DNA of 42,785 bases from CAYVQA01 sp045119035 (GCA_045119035.1 JBGVCU010000058.1:1-42785), one strand, 5' to 3'. Shown: positions 7,737-15,775, numbered from the stretch's first letter. Notes: generated from the sequence alone by a model not told the origin. Program-made: numbers and translations.

Positions 7737-9239
7737 ATGAATAATGTCTATTTATGTATTGATCTTAAATCTTTTTATGCCTCTGTTGAATGTGTTGAAA
7801 GAGGGCTTGACCCACTTACTACTAATTTAGTTGTTGCTGATGGCTCTAGAACAAATAAAACAATTTGCCTTGCTGTAACACCTTCTCTTAAACAACTTGG
7901 CGTTTCAAGTAGACCTCGTTTATTTGAAGTTGAAAAGACAGTTAAGGATATTAATAAGGAAAGAAAACAAAAGAATAATTATCAAAAGTTTTCTAAAAAA
8001 AGTATTTACATAGAAGAAATATTGAATGATAAATCAGTTGAAGTAGATTATTTAATAGCAACGCCTAGAATGGCTCATTATATAAAATATAGTGCTAAAA
8101 TATATAACATTTATTTAAAGTATATAGCACCCGAAGATATTCATATTTATTCGATTGATGAAGTGTTTATTGATCTAACAAAATATTTGAAAATGTACAA
8201 TCTTACACCACATGATTTAGCAATGAAAATTATTAAAGATGTTTTAAAAGAAACAAAAATTACAGCGACAGTTGGAATTGGAACGAATATGTATCTAGCT
8301 AAAATTGCCATGGATATAGTTGCTAAAAAAATGCCGCCTGATGATGATGGTGTAAGGGTTGCTGAGTTGGATGAAATGAGTTATCGTTATAAGCTATGGG
8401 ATCATATGCCTCTTACTGATTTTTGGCGTGTAGGAAAAGGATATATGAATAAGCTTAATTTCTTAGGATTATACACAATGGGTGATATAGCCAGATGTTC
8501 TTTAGAAAATGAAGATATTTTATATAAAATGTTTGGGATTAATGCGGAGTTATTGATTGATCATGCATGGGGATTTGAAAATTGTACAATGCAACATGTA
8601 AAAAAATATTCTCCTGTTGGTAGAAGTTTAGGAACAGGTCAAGTATTACATTGTCCATATGAGTATGATAAAGCAAAACTAATATTAAAAGAAATGGCTG
8701 ATAGCTTATCGATGGATTTACTTGATAAAAAATTATTAACTAAACAACTTGTAATAACTATAGGATATGATTTTGAAAATTTAACTAACCCTTTAATAGC
8801 AAATAAATATCAAGGAGATATTAGTGAAGATTATTTAGGTAGAACTATTCCAAAACATGCCCATGGTACTATTAATTTAAAAGATTTTACTCACTCTACT
8901 GAACAAATCGTAAATGGATGTTTGGAAAAGTTTATTGAAATAGTTGATCCTGATTTGCTAATTAGAAGAATAAATATTGCTGCAACACGTTTAGTTGACG
9001 AAGATAAACATATTAAAACTCATAAATATGAACAAATGGATTTATTTACCAATTATGAAGTAGAAGATAAGAAAAGAAGAGCTGAAAATAAGAAACTTGA
9101 AAAAGAAAAAAGAGCTCAAGAAGCAATGTTAAATATTAAAAAAAGATATGGTAAAAATGCTATTATCAAAGGGATGAATCTTGAAGAAGGAGCAACAATG
9201 AAAGATCGTAATAATCAAATAGGAGGCCACCGTGCGTAA
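7737..9239 (+). CDS. Y-family (UvrX/DinB-like) translesion DNA polymerase
   Basis: 500 residues. It has the Y-family opening (CIDLKSFYASVE, catalytic Asp9) and the second catalytic block YSIDEVFID (Asp141, Glu142); then an HhH-type region around DFWRVGKGYMNKL and a little-finger domain. QMDLF at 433-437 is a good sliding-clamp binding motif. A basic helix-rich tail of about 60 residues follows. The length and the YolD-like gene directly downstream fit the UvrX/YqjW subgroup of Bacillota rather than canonical DinB (about 350-410 aa). It should copy past DNA lesions. AAAGGAGG stands before the ATG. Confidence 0.85.
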   Translation: MNNVYLCIDLKSFYASVECVERGLDPLTTNLVVADGSRTNKTICLAVTPSLKQLGVSSRPRLFEVEKTVKDINKERKQKNNYQKFSKKSIYIEEILNDKSVEVDYLIATPRMAHYIKYSAKIYNIYLKYIAPEDIHIYSIDEVFIDLTKYLKMYNLTPHDLAMKIIKDVLKETKITATVGIGTNMYLAKIAMDIVAKKMPPDDDGVRVAELDEMSYRYKLWDHMPLTDFWRVGKGYMNKLNFLGLYTMGDIARCSLENEDILYKMFGINAELLIDHAWGFENCTMQHVKKYSPVGRSLGTGQVLHCPYEYDKAKLILKEMADSLSMDLLDKKLLTKQLVITIGYDFENLTNPLIANKYQGDISEDYLGRTIPKHAHGTINLKDFTHSTEQIVNGCLEKFIEIVDPDLLIRRINIAATRLVDEDKHIKTHKYEQMDLFTNYEVEDKKRRAENKKLEKEKRAQEAMLNIKKRYGKNAIIKGMNLEEGATMKDRNNQIGGHRA

Positions 9240-9660
9240 AATTGAAGATTATTTTGATATTATTAATTTACCTCACCATAAATCAAGAACAAGAAAACAA
9301 ATGTCTTTAAATGATAGAGCGGCTCAATTTGCTCCGTTTGCTGCTTTAAGTGGACATGATGATGAAATGAAAGAAGTTGCAAGACTTACAAGTGATTGTA
9401 GTGTTTTAACACCAGAAAAAATTGATGAACTAAATTATAAACTTCAAATAATTAAACTTCATTTAAATACACTGAATTTCAAAATAGTTTATTTTGAAAA
9501 AGATATGCGAAAATCTGGTGGTAAATATTTGATATATAATGGTAAAATAAAAGATATTGATGAAGTGTATAAAGTTATTATTGTAGAAGATGAAATGATA
9601 ATAAAAATATCTGATATAGTAGATATTGATGGTGATTTATTTAATATATTTGATGATTAA
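9232..9660 (+). CDS. YolD-like protein
   Basis: 142 residues, ATG-like start GTG at 9232 overlapping the polymerase end by 8 bp, with AGGAGG just before it. The block MSLNDRAAQFAPFAALSGHDDEM is the YolD-like signature. YolD-like proteins are regularly encoded beside UvrX-type polymerases, often under SOS control, and are thought to work as UmuD-like partners; the mechanism is not settled. The overlap suggests translational coupling. Confidence 0.8.
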   Translation: MRKIEDYFDIINLPHHKSRTRKQMSLNDRAAQFAPFAALSGHDDEMKEVARLTSDCSVLTPEKIDELNYKLQIIKLHLNTLNFKIVYFEKDMRKSGGKYLIYNGKIKDIDEVYKVIIVEDEMIIKISDIVDIDGDLFNIFDD

Positions 9661-9675
9661 TAGAGGTGATGAATT

Positions 9676-10686
9676 ATGAAGTATTATATGAATCTACATG
9701 ATAATCCATTTGTTAATATAAAAAATAAGACAAAAACAATTGAAATGCGTCTTAATGATGAAAAAAGAAATAATATAAAAATTAATGATAAAATAATTTT
9801 TACAAATAATTCTACAAATGAAAAGTTAGTTGTAAAAGTTTTAAATGTGCATAAAGAAAATTCATTCAAGGAAATTTATGAGAAGTTTCCAAAAGAAAAA
9901 TTAGGATATTCTAAAGATGAGGTAGCTTCTTATGAAGATATGTATGAATATTATTCAAAAGAAAAGATTGAACAATATCATGTTTTAGGAATTGAAATTG
10001 AATTATTGGAAAAAGAAACAAGAAAATTAAATAAAAAAGAGAAAAATAAGCAATTAAATGAAGCTCCTAAATTAAAAGTCTTAGAAGAAATAGGAAATTC
10101 TGTAACTCATGGGATCGGTGTATTATTGGGTGCTTTAGGGTTGATTTTATTGATATTAAAATCTAATAATGTAATTTCATTAATTAGTGGTATAATTTAT
10201 TGTTCATCAATTATGATAATGATGTTAAATAGTTGTTTATATCATTCGTTTAAATGGGGACTAAAAGTAAAAAGACTTTGGCGTAGATTTGATTATTCTT
10301 CGATCTATTTACTGATTGGTGGAACATTTGCTCCTATACAACTTGTTAATATTGGCGGAACTCTAGGTTGGGTTTACTTTATAATTATGTGGTCAGCAAT
10401 AATTACTGGCATTACTTTTGTTTCAATATATGGACCGGGTAGACTTAAGTGGTTACATTACGGATTATATTTTATTATTGGTTGGTCAGGTTTAATGGTT
10501 ATTCCTGTATGGCTTAAAACAAATGTCGAATTACTGTTATGGATATTAGTTGGAGGAGTTGTATATACTCTTGGAATGATTCCATTTATGAAAAAAGAAG
10601 TTAAGTCAGCTCATTTTATTTGGCATTTCTTTGTGTTGTTTGGTGTAATTATACATTTTATTGGCATTTATTTATATATTTATTAA
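9676..10686 (+). CDS. ASCH domain fused to a hemolysin III (PAQR-type) membrane domain
   Basis: 336 residues in one uninterrupted frame. Residues 1-115 resemble the ASCH fold (KNKTKTIEMRLNDEKR, IKINDKIIF, YHVLGIEIEL), an RNA- or nucleic-acid-ligand domain. After a Lys-rich linker (116-128) there is a complete seven-helix HlyIII/PAQR domain with its polar signatures: SVTHG (His145), YHSF (His190), FDYSS (Asp206) and HFIWHF (His313, His317), which in the family bind zinc and suggest membrane hydrolase activity. Both halves usually exist as separate proteins. It sits 15 bp after the YolD-like gene behind AGAGGTGATG and is likely co-transcribed. Confidence 0.8.
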   Translation: MKYYMNLHDNPFVNIKNKTKTIEMRLNDEKRNNIKINDKIIFTNNSTNEKLVVKVLNVHKENSFKEIYEKFPKEKLGYSKDEVASYEDMYEYYSKEKIEQYHVLGIEIELLEKETRKLNKKEKNKQLNEAPKLKVLEEIGNSVTHGIGVLLGALGLILLILKSNNVISLISGIIYCSSIMIMMLNSCLYHSFKWGLKVKRLWRRFDYSSIYLLIGGTFAPIQLVNIGGTLGWVYFIIMWSAIITGITFVSIYGPGRLKWLHYGLYFIIGWSGLMVIPVWLKTNVELLLWILVGGVVYTLGMIPFMKKEVKSAHFIWHFFVLFGVIIHFIGIYLYIY

Positions 10687-10695
10687 GAGGGAAAT

Positions 10696-11241
10696 ATGAA
10701 AATAATAAAACATTTTAATACTATTTCAAAGCATCGCTATTTAGTAAGAAAATATTGTTTTAAAGTTGGCTTATATTATCAAGGTTTAACTCACGATTTA
10801 TCAAAATATAGTTTTAAAGAATTTTTCATAAGTGCTAAATATTATTCTGGTAAATATTCACCTATTAATAATGAAAGAAATGATAAAGGTTATAGCGAAG
10901 TGTGGTTGCATCATAAAGGAAGAAATAAACATCATCCAGAATATTGGCTTGATGTTGATAAAGATAAAAAGTATTTTGGACCTCAAAAAATGCCTAAGAA
11001 ATATCTTGTTGAAATGGTGCTAGATCGAATTAGTGCTGCAAGAATTTATAATAAAAAGAATTATTCGAAAAATAAACCACTAGAGTATTTAGAAAGAACT
11101 AAACACGCTTGCCCGATGCATGAAGAAACGTTAAATGAATTAGTTAGATTACTTAAACTTTATCAAGAATTAGAAGAAAAAGAATTTCTTAAATATTTAA
11201 GAAAGTATCTAAAAAAATCAAAAAACAGTTTAAATTATTAA
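10696..11241 (+). CDS. DUF5662 family protein
   Basis: 181 residues beginning 9 bp after the previous stop, with AGAGGG before the ATG. Conserved polar blocks are GLTHDLSKYS and WLHHKGRNKHHPEYW; the His/Asp pattern is like a metal-binding helical (HD-like) enzyme, but the family has no assigned function. A basic C-terminus follows (KEFLKYLRKYLKKSK). It is the last gene of the polymerase operon, before a strong terminator. Confidence 0.7.
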   Translation: MKIIKHFNTISKHRYLVRKYCFKVGLYYQGLTHDLSKYSFKEFFISAKYYSGKYSPINNERNDKGYSEVWLHHKGRNKHHPEYWLDVDKDKKYFGPQKMPKKYLVEMVLDRISAARIYNKKNYSKNKPLEYLERTKHACPMHEETLNELVRLLKLYQELEEKEFLKYLRKYLKKSKNSLNY

Positions 11242-11248
11242 TTAAAAA

Positions 11249-11279
11249 ACATACTATTTAACATAGTATGTTTTTGTTT
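11249..11279 (+). terminator. Intrinsic terminator of the polymerase operon
   Basis: ACATACTAT (11249-11257), loop TTAAC, ATAGTATGT (11263-11271), flanked by A and T runs so it could act in both directions. Confidence 0.9.
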
Positions 11280-11291
11280 ATTGTTAATATG

Positions 11292-11319
11292 TTGCTTTTT
11301 TTGTAAAAAAGAGTATAAT
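11292..11319 (+). promoter_or_regulatory. Promoter of the flavin reductase-VTT pair
   Basis: TTGCTT at 11292-11297, 16-bp spacer, TATAAT at 11314-11319; GGAG lies before the ATG at 11350. Confidence 0.65.
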
Positions 11320-11349
11320 AAGTATAATGACGTAAAATGGAGTGCTTTT

Positions 11350-11805
11350 ATGAGTAACTATCGTGTTTTTAATCATACAGTTAACATTGTTGCATATAAT
11401 AAAAATGGAATAAATTATGGAGCTTGTATTGCTTGGGCGATGCAGGTTGATTATGATAAAATTTTATTATTAATGGGTAGTCAAAGTTCAACAGGTAAAA
11501 ACATTGAAAAACATGATATTATTGGAGTATCTGCTCTTAATAATAAACAAAAGAACATAGCTTTAATGCTAGGTGATAATCATAGTGATCAAATTAATAA
11601 GTTTGAAAATATTGAATTTAATCAAAATAATAATGCGATTACCATTCCAAATGCTTCAAGAGAAGTTGTTTGTGAGGTGCTAGATATTATGCATTTGAAT
11701 GAAATAGAAGAAGATAATTTAATTTATGCAAAAGTTATTTCGTATATAGAAAATAATGATGATTTCTTAAATTATGTATCCTTTTTAGAAATGGGGAGTG
11801 AATAG
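11350..11805 (+). CDS. Flavin reductase-like / FMN-binding split-barrel protein
   Basis: 151 residues from ATG 11350. An earlier in-frame TTG would overlap the promoter, so it is rejected. The sequence has the split-barrel flow of the flavin reductase family: an opening beta strand pair (VNIVAYNKNGINYGACIAW), KILLLMGSQSSTGKNI, DIIGVSAL and a late VVCEVLDIMHL strand. These proteins bind FMN and reduce flavins or other small acceptors with NAD(P)H. The usual C-terminal part is short here. It overlaps the next gene by one base. Confidence 0.65.
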   Translation: MSNYRVFNHTVNIVAYNKNGINYGACIAWAMQVDYDKILLLMGSQSSTGKNIEKHDIIGVSALNNKQKNIALMLGDNHSDQINKFENIEFNQNNNAITIPNASREVVCEVLDIMHLNEIEEDNLIYAKVISYIENNDDFLNYVSFLEMGSE

Positions 11806-12554
11806 TGAAATTTAATCTTAAAAAATTAAGTAAAAAGCAAATATTATTGATTGCTTTATTTGTTTTTGCAATCGCAATTGTAATTACAACATTTATAATT
11901 TTATTACCTTTAATAAAATCATTAGAACAAGAAGAAACTAAACAACAATTTGAAAATTGGGTATCATCACTAGGTGCCTGGGGAGTTGTTGCTTTAATAG
12001 GTTGTCAAATTATTCAAATTATTCTGTTTTTTATTCCAGGAGAAATTTTTGAATTTACATCTGGACTACTTTATGGTGCTCTAGAAGGATATATGATCGT
12101 ATTAATTGGTCAAATTGTATCTATTATTTTAGTATACTGTTTATTCTGGTTATTTGGTAATAAATTTGCTAATGCCCTTGTTGGAGAAGAAACCATGAAT
12201 AAACTTAAGAAAAATGAAACTAAATCTGAGGTAATTTTATTCTTCTGTATGTTGCTTCCTGGTATCCCTAAAGATATTTTCTATTATGGAGCTCCATCTT
12301 GTAAAATTCCTTTATGGAAGTTTATAATTATTTCTTCGATCGCTAGAATTCCTTCTTCACTTCCTTCTGTTCTTGCAGGAGCGTCAATTGGAAATGGAAA
12401 AATAGGCCAATCAGCAATTGTAATGGTATTTAGTGCAATCATTGCAATATCTGGTATTGTGTTCAATAAACAAATTGTAAAATTTATTGAAAGTCTTAAA
12501 CATCGTAAAGATAGAAAACGAAATAATAACTTAACTGAAGATGTACATGAATAG
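11805..12554 (+). CDS. TVP38/TMEM64 (VTT domain, DedA-like) membrane protein
   Basis: 249 residues, GTG start one base into the preceding TAG, with GGGGAGTG upstream. There is an N-terminal helix, then a VTT domain: GEIFEFTSGLLYG, GQIVSIILVYCLF and LPGIPKDIFYYGAP with the re-entrant Gly/Pro pattern, and SLPSVLAGASIG. VTT/DedA proteins are linked to lipid scrambling and membrane homeostasis. The C-terminus is strongly basic and cytoplasmic. Its last codons form one arm of a terminator. Confidence 0.85.
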   Translation: MKFNLKKLSKKQILLIALFVFAIAIVITTFIILLPLIKSLEQEETKQQFENWVSSLGAWGVVALIGCQIIQIILFFIPGEIFEFTSGLLYGALEGYMIVLIGQIVSIILVYCLFWLFGNKFANALVGEETMNKLKKNETKSEVILFFCMLLPGIPKDIFYYGAPSCKIPLWKFIIISSIARIPSSLPSVLAGASIGNGKIGQSAIVMVFSAIIAISGIVFNKQIVKFIESLKHRKDRKRNNNLTEDVHE

Positions 12555-12566
12555 TACATCTTTTTG
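12539..12566 (+). terminator. Intrinsic terminator overlapping the VTT gene's stop
   Basis: GATGTAC (12540-12546), loop holding the TAG stop, GTACATC (12554-12560), then TTTTT. Confidence 0.8.
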
Positions 12567-12588
12567 TTTTATATAAAAGATTTTTTAA

Positions 12589-12594
12589 TATAAT
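12589..12594 (+). promoter_or_regulatory. -10 box placed for a leaderless mRNA
   Basis: TATAAT at 12589-12594 lies only 5 bp before ATG 12600; transcription would start at or beside the A of the start codon. A weak TTGTTT lies upstream at 12564-12569. No ribosome binding site precedes the ATG. Confidence 0.5.
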
Positions 12595-12599
12595 TTATT

Positions 12600-13223
12600 A
12601 TGTGGCTAGTTATTATTGCTTTTTTAATTATTCTTACATTGTTTTTGATGTTTTTGTTTTTACGATTTAATATAAATAAAATCATTTTAAGAAAAATTTT
12701 ACATATTGTTGTGTGCCTAATTTGTATACTGAATAATAAAATTTATTATGAAGAAATTAGTATTTTATTTATACCAGTAATTTTCTTTTTTATTAATATA
12801 GTTATAAAAAAATATAATATTTTTTCTTTTATGATGAGAGAAAATGAACATAATGGAGCTTTACATCTATCTATTATAATTTTATTGACAACAATGCTGC
12901 ATTGCGCTAATCTTATTAATATTGAGTTTGTAAATTATTTTTATATCATTTTGGCTTTTGGTGATGGGTTTTCAGGATTGACTCCTGTGATATTTAAGAA
13001 TAGGTTAACTCTTAAAAACAATAAAAGTATAAACGGTTTTATTTTATTCTTTATTTTTTCCTTCCTTTCCTTATTTATATATAATAAATTTTCTCTAAGT
13101 ATAAAAGTATTCTATGTATTTTTTATTTGTTTAAGTTCAGGTATTATTGAACTTATAACAAATAATGGGTACGATAATTTGTTTATTTTTGTAAATGTAT
13201 GTTTTATACTTACTTTTATGTAG
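12600..13223 (+). CDS. Putative polyprenol/phytol kinase-like (SEC59/VTE5-type) membrane protein
   Basis: 207 residues with about seven hydrophobic helices. RKILHIVVC near residue 32, AFGDGFSGLTP in the middle, NKSINGFILFFIFSF and a C-terminal ELITNNGYDNL reproduce the order of motifs of the dolichol/phytol kinase and CDP-diglyceride synthase-like superfamily (R-K-x-x-H, G-D-G, K-S-x-x-G, E-x7-D-N). It could phosphorylate a polyprenol using CTP. The family match is by motif only. The gene is the most A+T-rich in the area, lacks a Shine-Dalgarno sequence and has no neighbour in the same pathway close by. Confidence 0.55.
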   Translation: MWLVIIAFLIILTLFLMFLFLRFNINKIILRKILHIVVCLICILNNKIYYEEISILFIPVIFFFINIVIKKYNIFSFMMRENEHNGALHLSIIILLTTMLHCANLINIEFVNYFYIILAFGDGFSGLTPVIFKNRLTLKNNKSINGFILFFIFSFLSLFIYNKFSLSIKVFYVFFICLSSGIIELITNNGYDNLFIFVNVCFILTFM

Positions 13224-13327
13224 GAAATATTTGTTTGTTTAAAATTTGAATACAAACGTATTTCGGTAAGTATAAACTATAAATGAATAATATATTTTAT
13301 GTAAAACGCTTAAATAAGTCATATGAT
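13224..13327. other. Intergenic stretch without recognised content
   Basis: About 100 bp of A+T-rich sequence between the kinase-like gene and the rplK promoter. I see no convincing terminator, tRNA or small ORF in it. Confidence 0.6.
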
Positions 13328-13356
13328 TTGACTTTCTTGACCAATTCGTGTATAAT
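13328..13356 (+). promoter_or_regulatory. Promoter of rplK-rplA
   Basis: TTGACT at 13328-13333, a 17-bp spacer, TATAAT at 13351-13356, followed by a further TATAAT-like repeat. The 5' leader is about 130 nt. Confidence 0.85.
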
Positions 13357-13424
13357 ATATAATGCGTGCAAAGACGTTATATAACTATGATCATTAATGG
13401 ATGTAGTATATTTTTAGGTACTAT

Positions 13425-13496
13425 ATTCAAGTGTGGGAGAGTTTCATAGGACTCATAAACCACATCACGGACAATTAAAAGGAGGTGTGTCACGTG
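13425..13496 (+). promoter_or_regulatory. Probable L1-responsive ribosomal protein leader before rplK
   Basis: TGTGG (near 13431) can pair with CCACA (near 13460), enclosing GAGTTTC...GACTC, followed by CACGGAC and then the rplK ribosome binding site. This resembles the conserved element before rplK in Bacillota, where L1 binds and represses its own operon. The motif is seen; the control is inferred. Confidence 0.5.
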
Positions 13497-13925
13497 GCTG
13501 TAGCTAAAAAAGTTAAAAAAGTCGTAAACTTACAAATTCAAGCTGGTAAAGCTAACCCAGCGCCACCTGTTGGACCTGCCCTAGGGCAAGCCGGAGTTAA
13601 TATCCAACAATTCTGTACTCAATTCAATGATAAAACTAAAGAAATGATCGGGTATGTAATTCCTGTTGTAATTACTGTTTATGAAGACAGAAGTTTCACA
13701 TTTATTACAAAAACTCCACCTGCTTCAGATTTATTAAAGAAAGCAGCAAATATTAAATCTGGTTCTTCTAACCCTAAGAAAACTAAGGTTGCAACAATTA
13801 GTCGTGCACAACTTTCTGAAATTGCGAAGACAAAAATGCCTGACTTAAACGCTTATGATGTAGAAGCTGCATCAAGAATCGTTGAAGGTACTGCTCGCAA
13901 TATGGGAATTGTTGTAGAAGACTAA
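13494..13925 (+). CDS. rplK: 50S ribosomal protein L11
   Basis: 143 residues from GTG 13494, placed 8 nt after AAAGGAGG; the GTG at 13485 is inside that site and is rejected. The N-terminal domain has the Pro/Gly block PAPPVGPALGQAGVNIQQFC and the C-terminal rRNA-binding domain ends in VEGTARNMGIVV. L11 forms the GTPase-associated centre with 23S rRNA and L10-L12. It is co-transcribed with rplA, 17 bp downstream. No nusG or secE lies upstream, unlike the usual Bacillota order. Confidence 0.97.
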   Translation: MAVAKKVKKVVNLQIQAGKANPAPPVGPALGQAGVNIQQFCTQFNDKTKEMIGYVIPVVITVYEDRSFTFITKTPPASDLLKKAANIKSGSSNPKKTKVATISRAQLSEIAKTKMPDLNAYDVEAASRIVEGTARNMGIVVED

Positions 13926-13942
13926 TATAGGAGGCAATAAAG

Positions 13943-14647
13943 ATGGCTAAAAGAGGAAAAAAATACTCAGAAGCATTTAAACTAGTTGATAGACAAACTA
14001 GATATGCTTTAGTTGATGCGGTAGATCTTGTTAAAAAAACAAGCTATGCTAAATTCGATGCTACTGTAGAAGTTGCTTTCAGATTAAATCTTGACCCTCG
14101 TAAAGCAGAACAAAACTTACGTGGAGCTGTATCATTACCTCACGGTACTGGTAAAGAAGTACGTGTTTTAGTTATTACTAGAGGTGAAAAAGCTAAACTT
14201 GCATTAGAAGCTGGTGCTGATTATGCTGGTGATGTAGATTATCTTGATAAAATTAAATCTGGATGGTTTGAATTCGATGTTATCATTGCAACACCTGATA
14301 TGATGGGTGAACTTGGTAAATTAGGTCGTATCTTAGGTCCTAAAGGTTTAATGCCAAATCCAAAAACTGGAACAGTTACTCAAGATGTTGAAAAAACAGT
14401 TAAAGAATTTAAAGCTGGTAAAGTTGAATACCGTGTTGATAAAGTAGGAAATATCCAAGTTCCTGTTGGTAAAGTATCATTTGATAATGTTAAACTTGCT
14501 GAAAATATTCAAACAGTTTATCGTCAATTATTACGTGTTAAACCACAAACTATCAAAGGTGATTATATGCAAAACGTTACATTAAGCTCAACTATGGGGC
14601 CTGGTGTAAAAGTGGCTGTTGACTCTTTAGAAGTTAAACAAGCTTAA
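13943..14647 (+). CDS. rplA: 50S ribosomal protein L1
   Basis: 234 residues, the normal length. TVEVAFRLNLDPRKAEQNLRG, MGELGKLGRILGPKGLMPNPKTGTVT and the C-terminal KVSFDNVKLAENI are clear L1 blocks. It builds the L1 stalk at the E site and in many bacteria represses its own mRNA, which fits the structured leader upstream of rplK. TAGGAGGC precedes the ATG. Confidence 0.98.
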   Translation: MAKRGKKYSEAFKLVDRQTRYALVDAVDLVKKTSYAKFDATVEVAFRLNLDPRKAEQNLRGAVSLPHGTGKEVRVLVITRGEKAKLALEAGADYAGDVDYLDKIKSGWFEFDVIIATPDMMGELGKLGRILGPKGLMPNPKTGTVTQDVEKTVKEFKAGKVEYRVDKVGNIQVPVGKVSFDNVKLAENIQTVYRQLLRVKPQTIKGDYMQNVTLSSTMGPGVKVAVDSLEVKQA

Positions 14648-14684
14648 TTTAAAAAAAGAAAATAATATAGTTCATATAAAATAA

Positions 14685-14805
14685 ACGTCACTGCCGTAGA
14701 CAGTAGGTGCACCAAAAGTGCTTAATTTCCTACCGAGGAAAAACAAAAAACTTTTGTTCTCTTGTCTACTGCAACTTTGCAAATGATAAGAGATTTTTAA
14801 ATTTT
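14685..14805 (+). promoter_or_regulatory. L10 ribosomal protein leader
   Basis: The 173-nt gap between rplA and rplJ holds the conserved L10-leader core: CACTGCCGTAGACAGTAGGTGC, with an opposing TAATTTCCTACCGAGG and a later helix that includes CTTGTCTACTGCAAC. In Bacillota, L10(L12)4 binds this element and represses rplJL translation. Motif recognised by eye. Confidence 0.85.
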
Positions 14806-14820
14806 TTGGAGGTGAAAACA

Positions 14821-15300
14821 ATGAATGAAGCAACAATTGCTAAAAAAGTGCAAGAAGTTGAAGTGGTAAATGCTCAAATTGCAAATGCTGGATCAACTCT
14901 ATTCGTTGATTACCTAGGATTAACTGTAGCTGAAGTTACTGAACTTCGTGTTAAGCTACATGCTGAAAACTGCACAATGAAAGTTGTTAAAAACAACATT
15001 TTACGCCGTGCAACAAGTCAATTAGGATATGAAGTAAAAGAACTAGTTGGACCAAGCGCAATTATTACATCTAAAGATGAAGTAACTGCTGCAAAAATTG
15101 CTTATGGTTTCTTAAAAGATCATGAAAAATTCGCTGTTAAAGCTGGTATCGTAGATGGAAAAGTTACATCTGAAAAAGAATTAGCTGCTCTTTCTAAATT
15201 ACCAAACAAAGACGGTATGGTTTCTATGTTACTAAGTGTTTTACAAGCTCCAGTTCGTGGACTTGCGTGTGCTATTAAAGCAGTATCAGAAAAAGAATAA
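14821..15300 (+). CDS. rplJ: 50S ribosomal protein L10
   Basis: 159 residues from ATG 14821, 4 nt... after TTGGAGGTG; longer readings of the frame would translate the L10 leader and are rejected. The N-terminal rRNA-binding domain (LFVDYLGLTVAEVTELR, MKVVKNNILRRA) is typical, and the C-terminal helix (LQAPVRGLACAIKAVSEK) is the platform for L7/L12 dimers. Expression should be under its own leader's feedback control. rplL follows after 20 bp. Confidence 0.96.
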   Translation: MNEATIAKKVQEVEVVNAQIANAGSTLFVDYLGLTVAEVTELRVKLHAENCTMKVVKNNILRRATSQLGYEVKELVGPSAIITSKDEVTAAKIAYGFLKDHEKFAVKAGIVDGKVTSEKELAALSKLPNKDGMVSMLLSVLQAPVRGLACAIKAVSEKE

Positions 15301-15320
15301 TAAATAGGAGGAATAACGAA

Positions 15321-15692
15321 ATGGCAAAAATTTCAACTGCAGATTTTATCGCTGCTATCAAAGAAATGAGTGTTTTAGAATTAAACGAATTAGTTAAAGC
15401 TATCGAAGAAGAATTCGGTGTAACTGCTGCAGCTCCAGTAGCTGTTGTAGGTGGACCTGTAGCTGCTGAAGAAGCTGCTCCAAGCGAAGTAAGTGTTATC
15501 TTAGTTTCAGCTGGTGCTGCTAAATTAGGTGTTATCAAAGTTGTTAAAGAATTAACAGGATTAGGATTAAAAGAATCTAAAGAAATCGTTGATAACGCTC
15601 CTAAAGCTGTTAAAGAAAAAATCTCTCCAGAAGAAGCTGAAGCTATCAAAGCTAAATTAGTTGAAGCTGGTGCAGAAGTAGAAATTAAATAA
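15321..15692 (+). CDS. rplL: 50S ribosomal protein L7/L12
   Basis: 123 residues. N-terminal dimerisation domain (VLELNELVKAIEEEFGVTA), Ala-rich hinge, and the C-terminal factor-binding domain with KLGVIKVVKELTGLGLKESK. It forms the mobile stalk that recruits translation GTPases. Codon use is strongly biased, as expected for a very highly expressed gene. AGGAGG precedes the start. Confidence 0.98.
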   Translation: MAKISTADFIAAIKEMSVLELNELVKAIEEEFGVTAAAPVAVVGGPVAAEEAAPSEVSVILVSAGAAKLGVIKVVKELTGLGLKESKEIVDNAPKAVKEKISPEEAEAIKAKLVEAGAEVEIK

Positions 15693-15730
15693 TTTCACTA
15701 ATTCACATTCTTAAAAATACAATAAAACAC

Positions 15731-15757
15731 AAACCTGGGGAAACTCAGGTTTTTCTT
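15731..15757 (+). terminator. Intrinsic terminator after rplL
   Basis: AAACCTG (15731-15737) pairs with CAGGTTT (15746-15752), then TTCTTT. It separates the very highly expressed ribosomal genes from the methyltransferase gene, which probably lives on read-through. Confidence 0.8.
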
Positions 15758-15775
15758 TAAAAAAGGAGTTTAATT

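Noticed and set aside
9990..10080. Frameshift or two merged genes at the ASCH-HlyIII junction
   Set aside because: The frame is open with an ordinary Lys-rich linker, and no second ribosome binding site with a start codon is found before the HlyIII part.
13395..13425. Terminator-like hairpin in the rplK leader
   Set aside because: TAGTA and TACTA make only a 5-bp stem and no T run follows.
14707..14820. N-terminal extension of L10 starting at 14707
   Set aside because: The stretch is the L10 leader; the translated sequence has no L10 similarity, and ATG 14821 has a strong ribosome binding site.
15275..15649. Long minus-strand frame opposite rplJ/rplL, Ala/Ser-rich
   Set aside because: It is the shadow of the strongly codon-biased rplL; it has no ribosome binding site or family resemblance.
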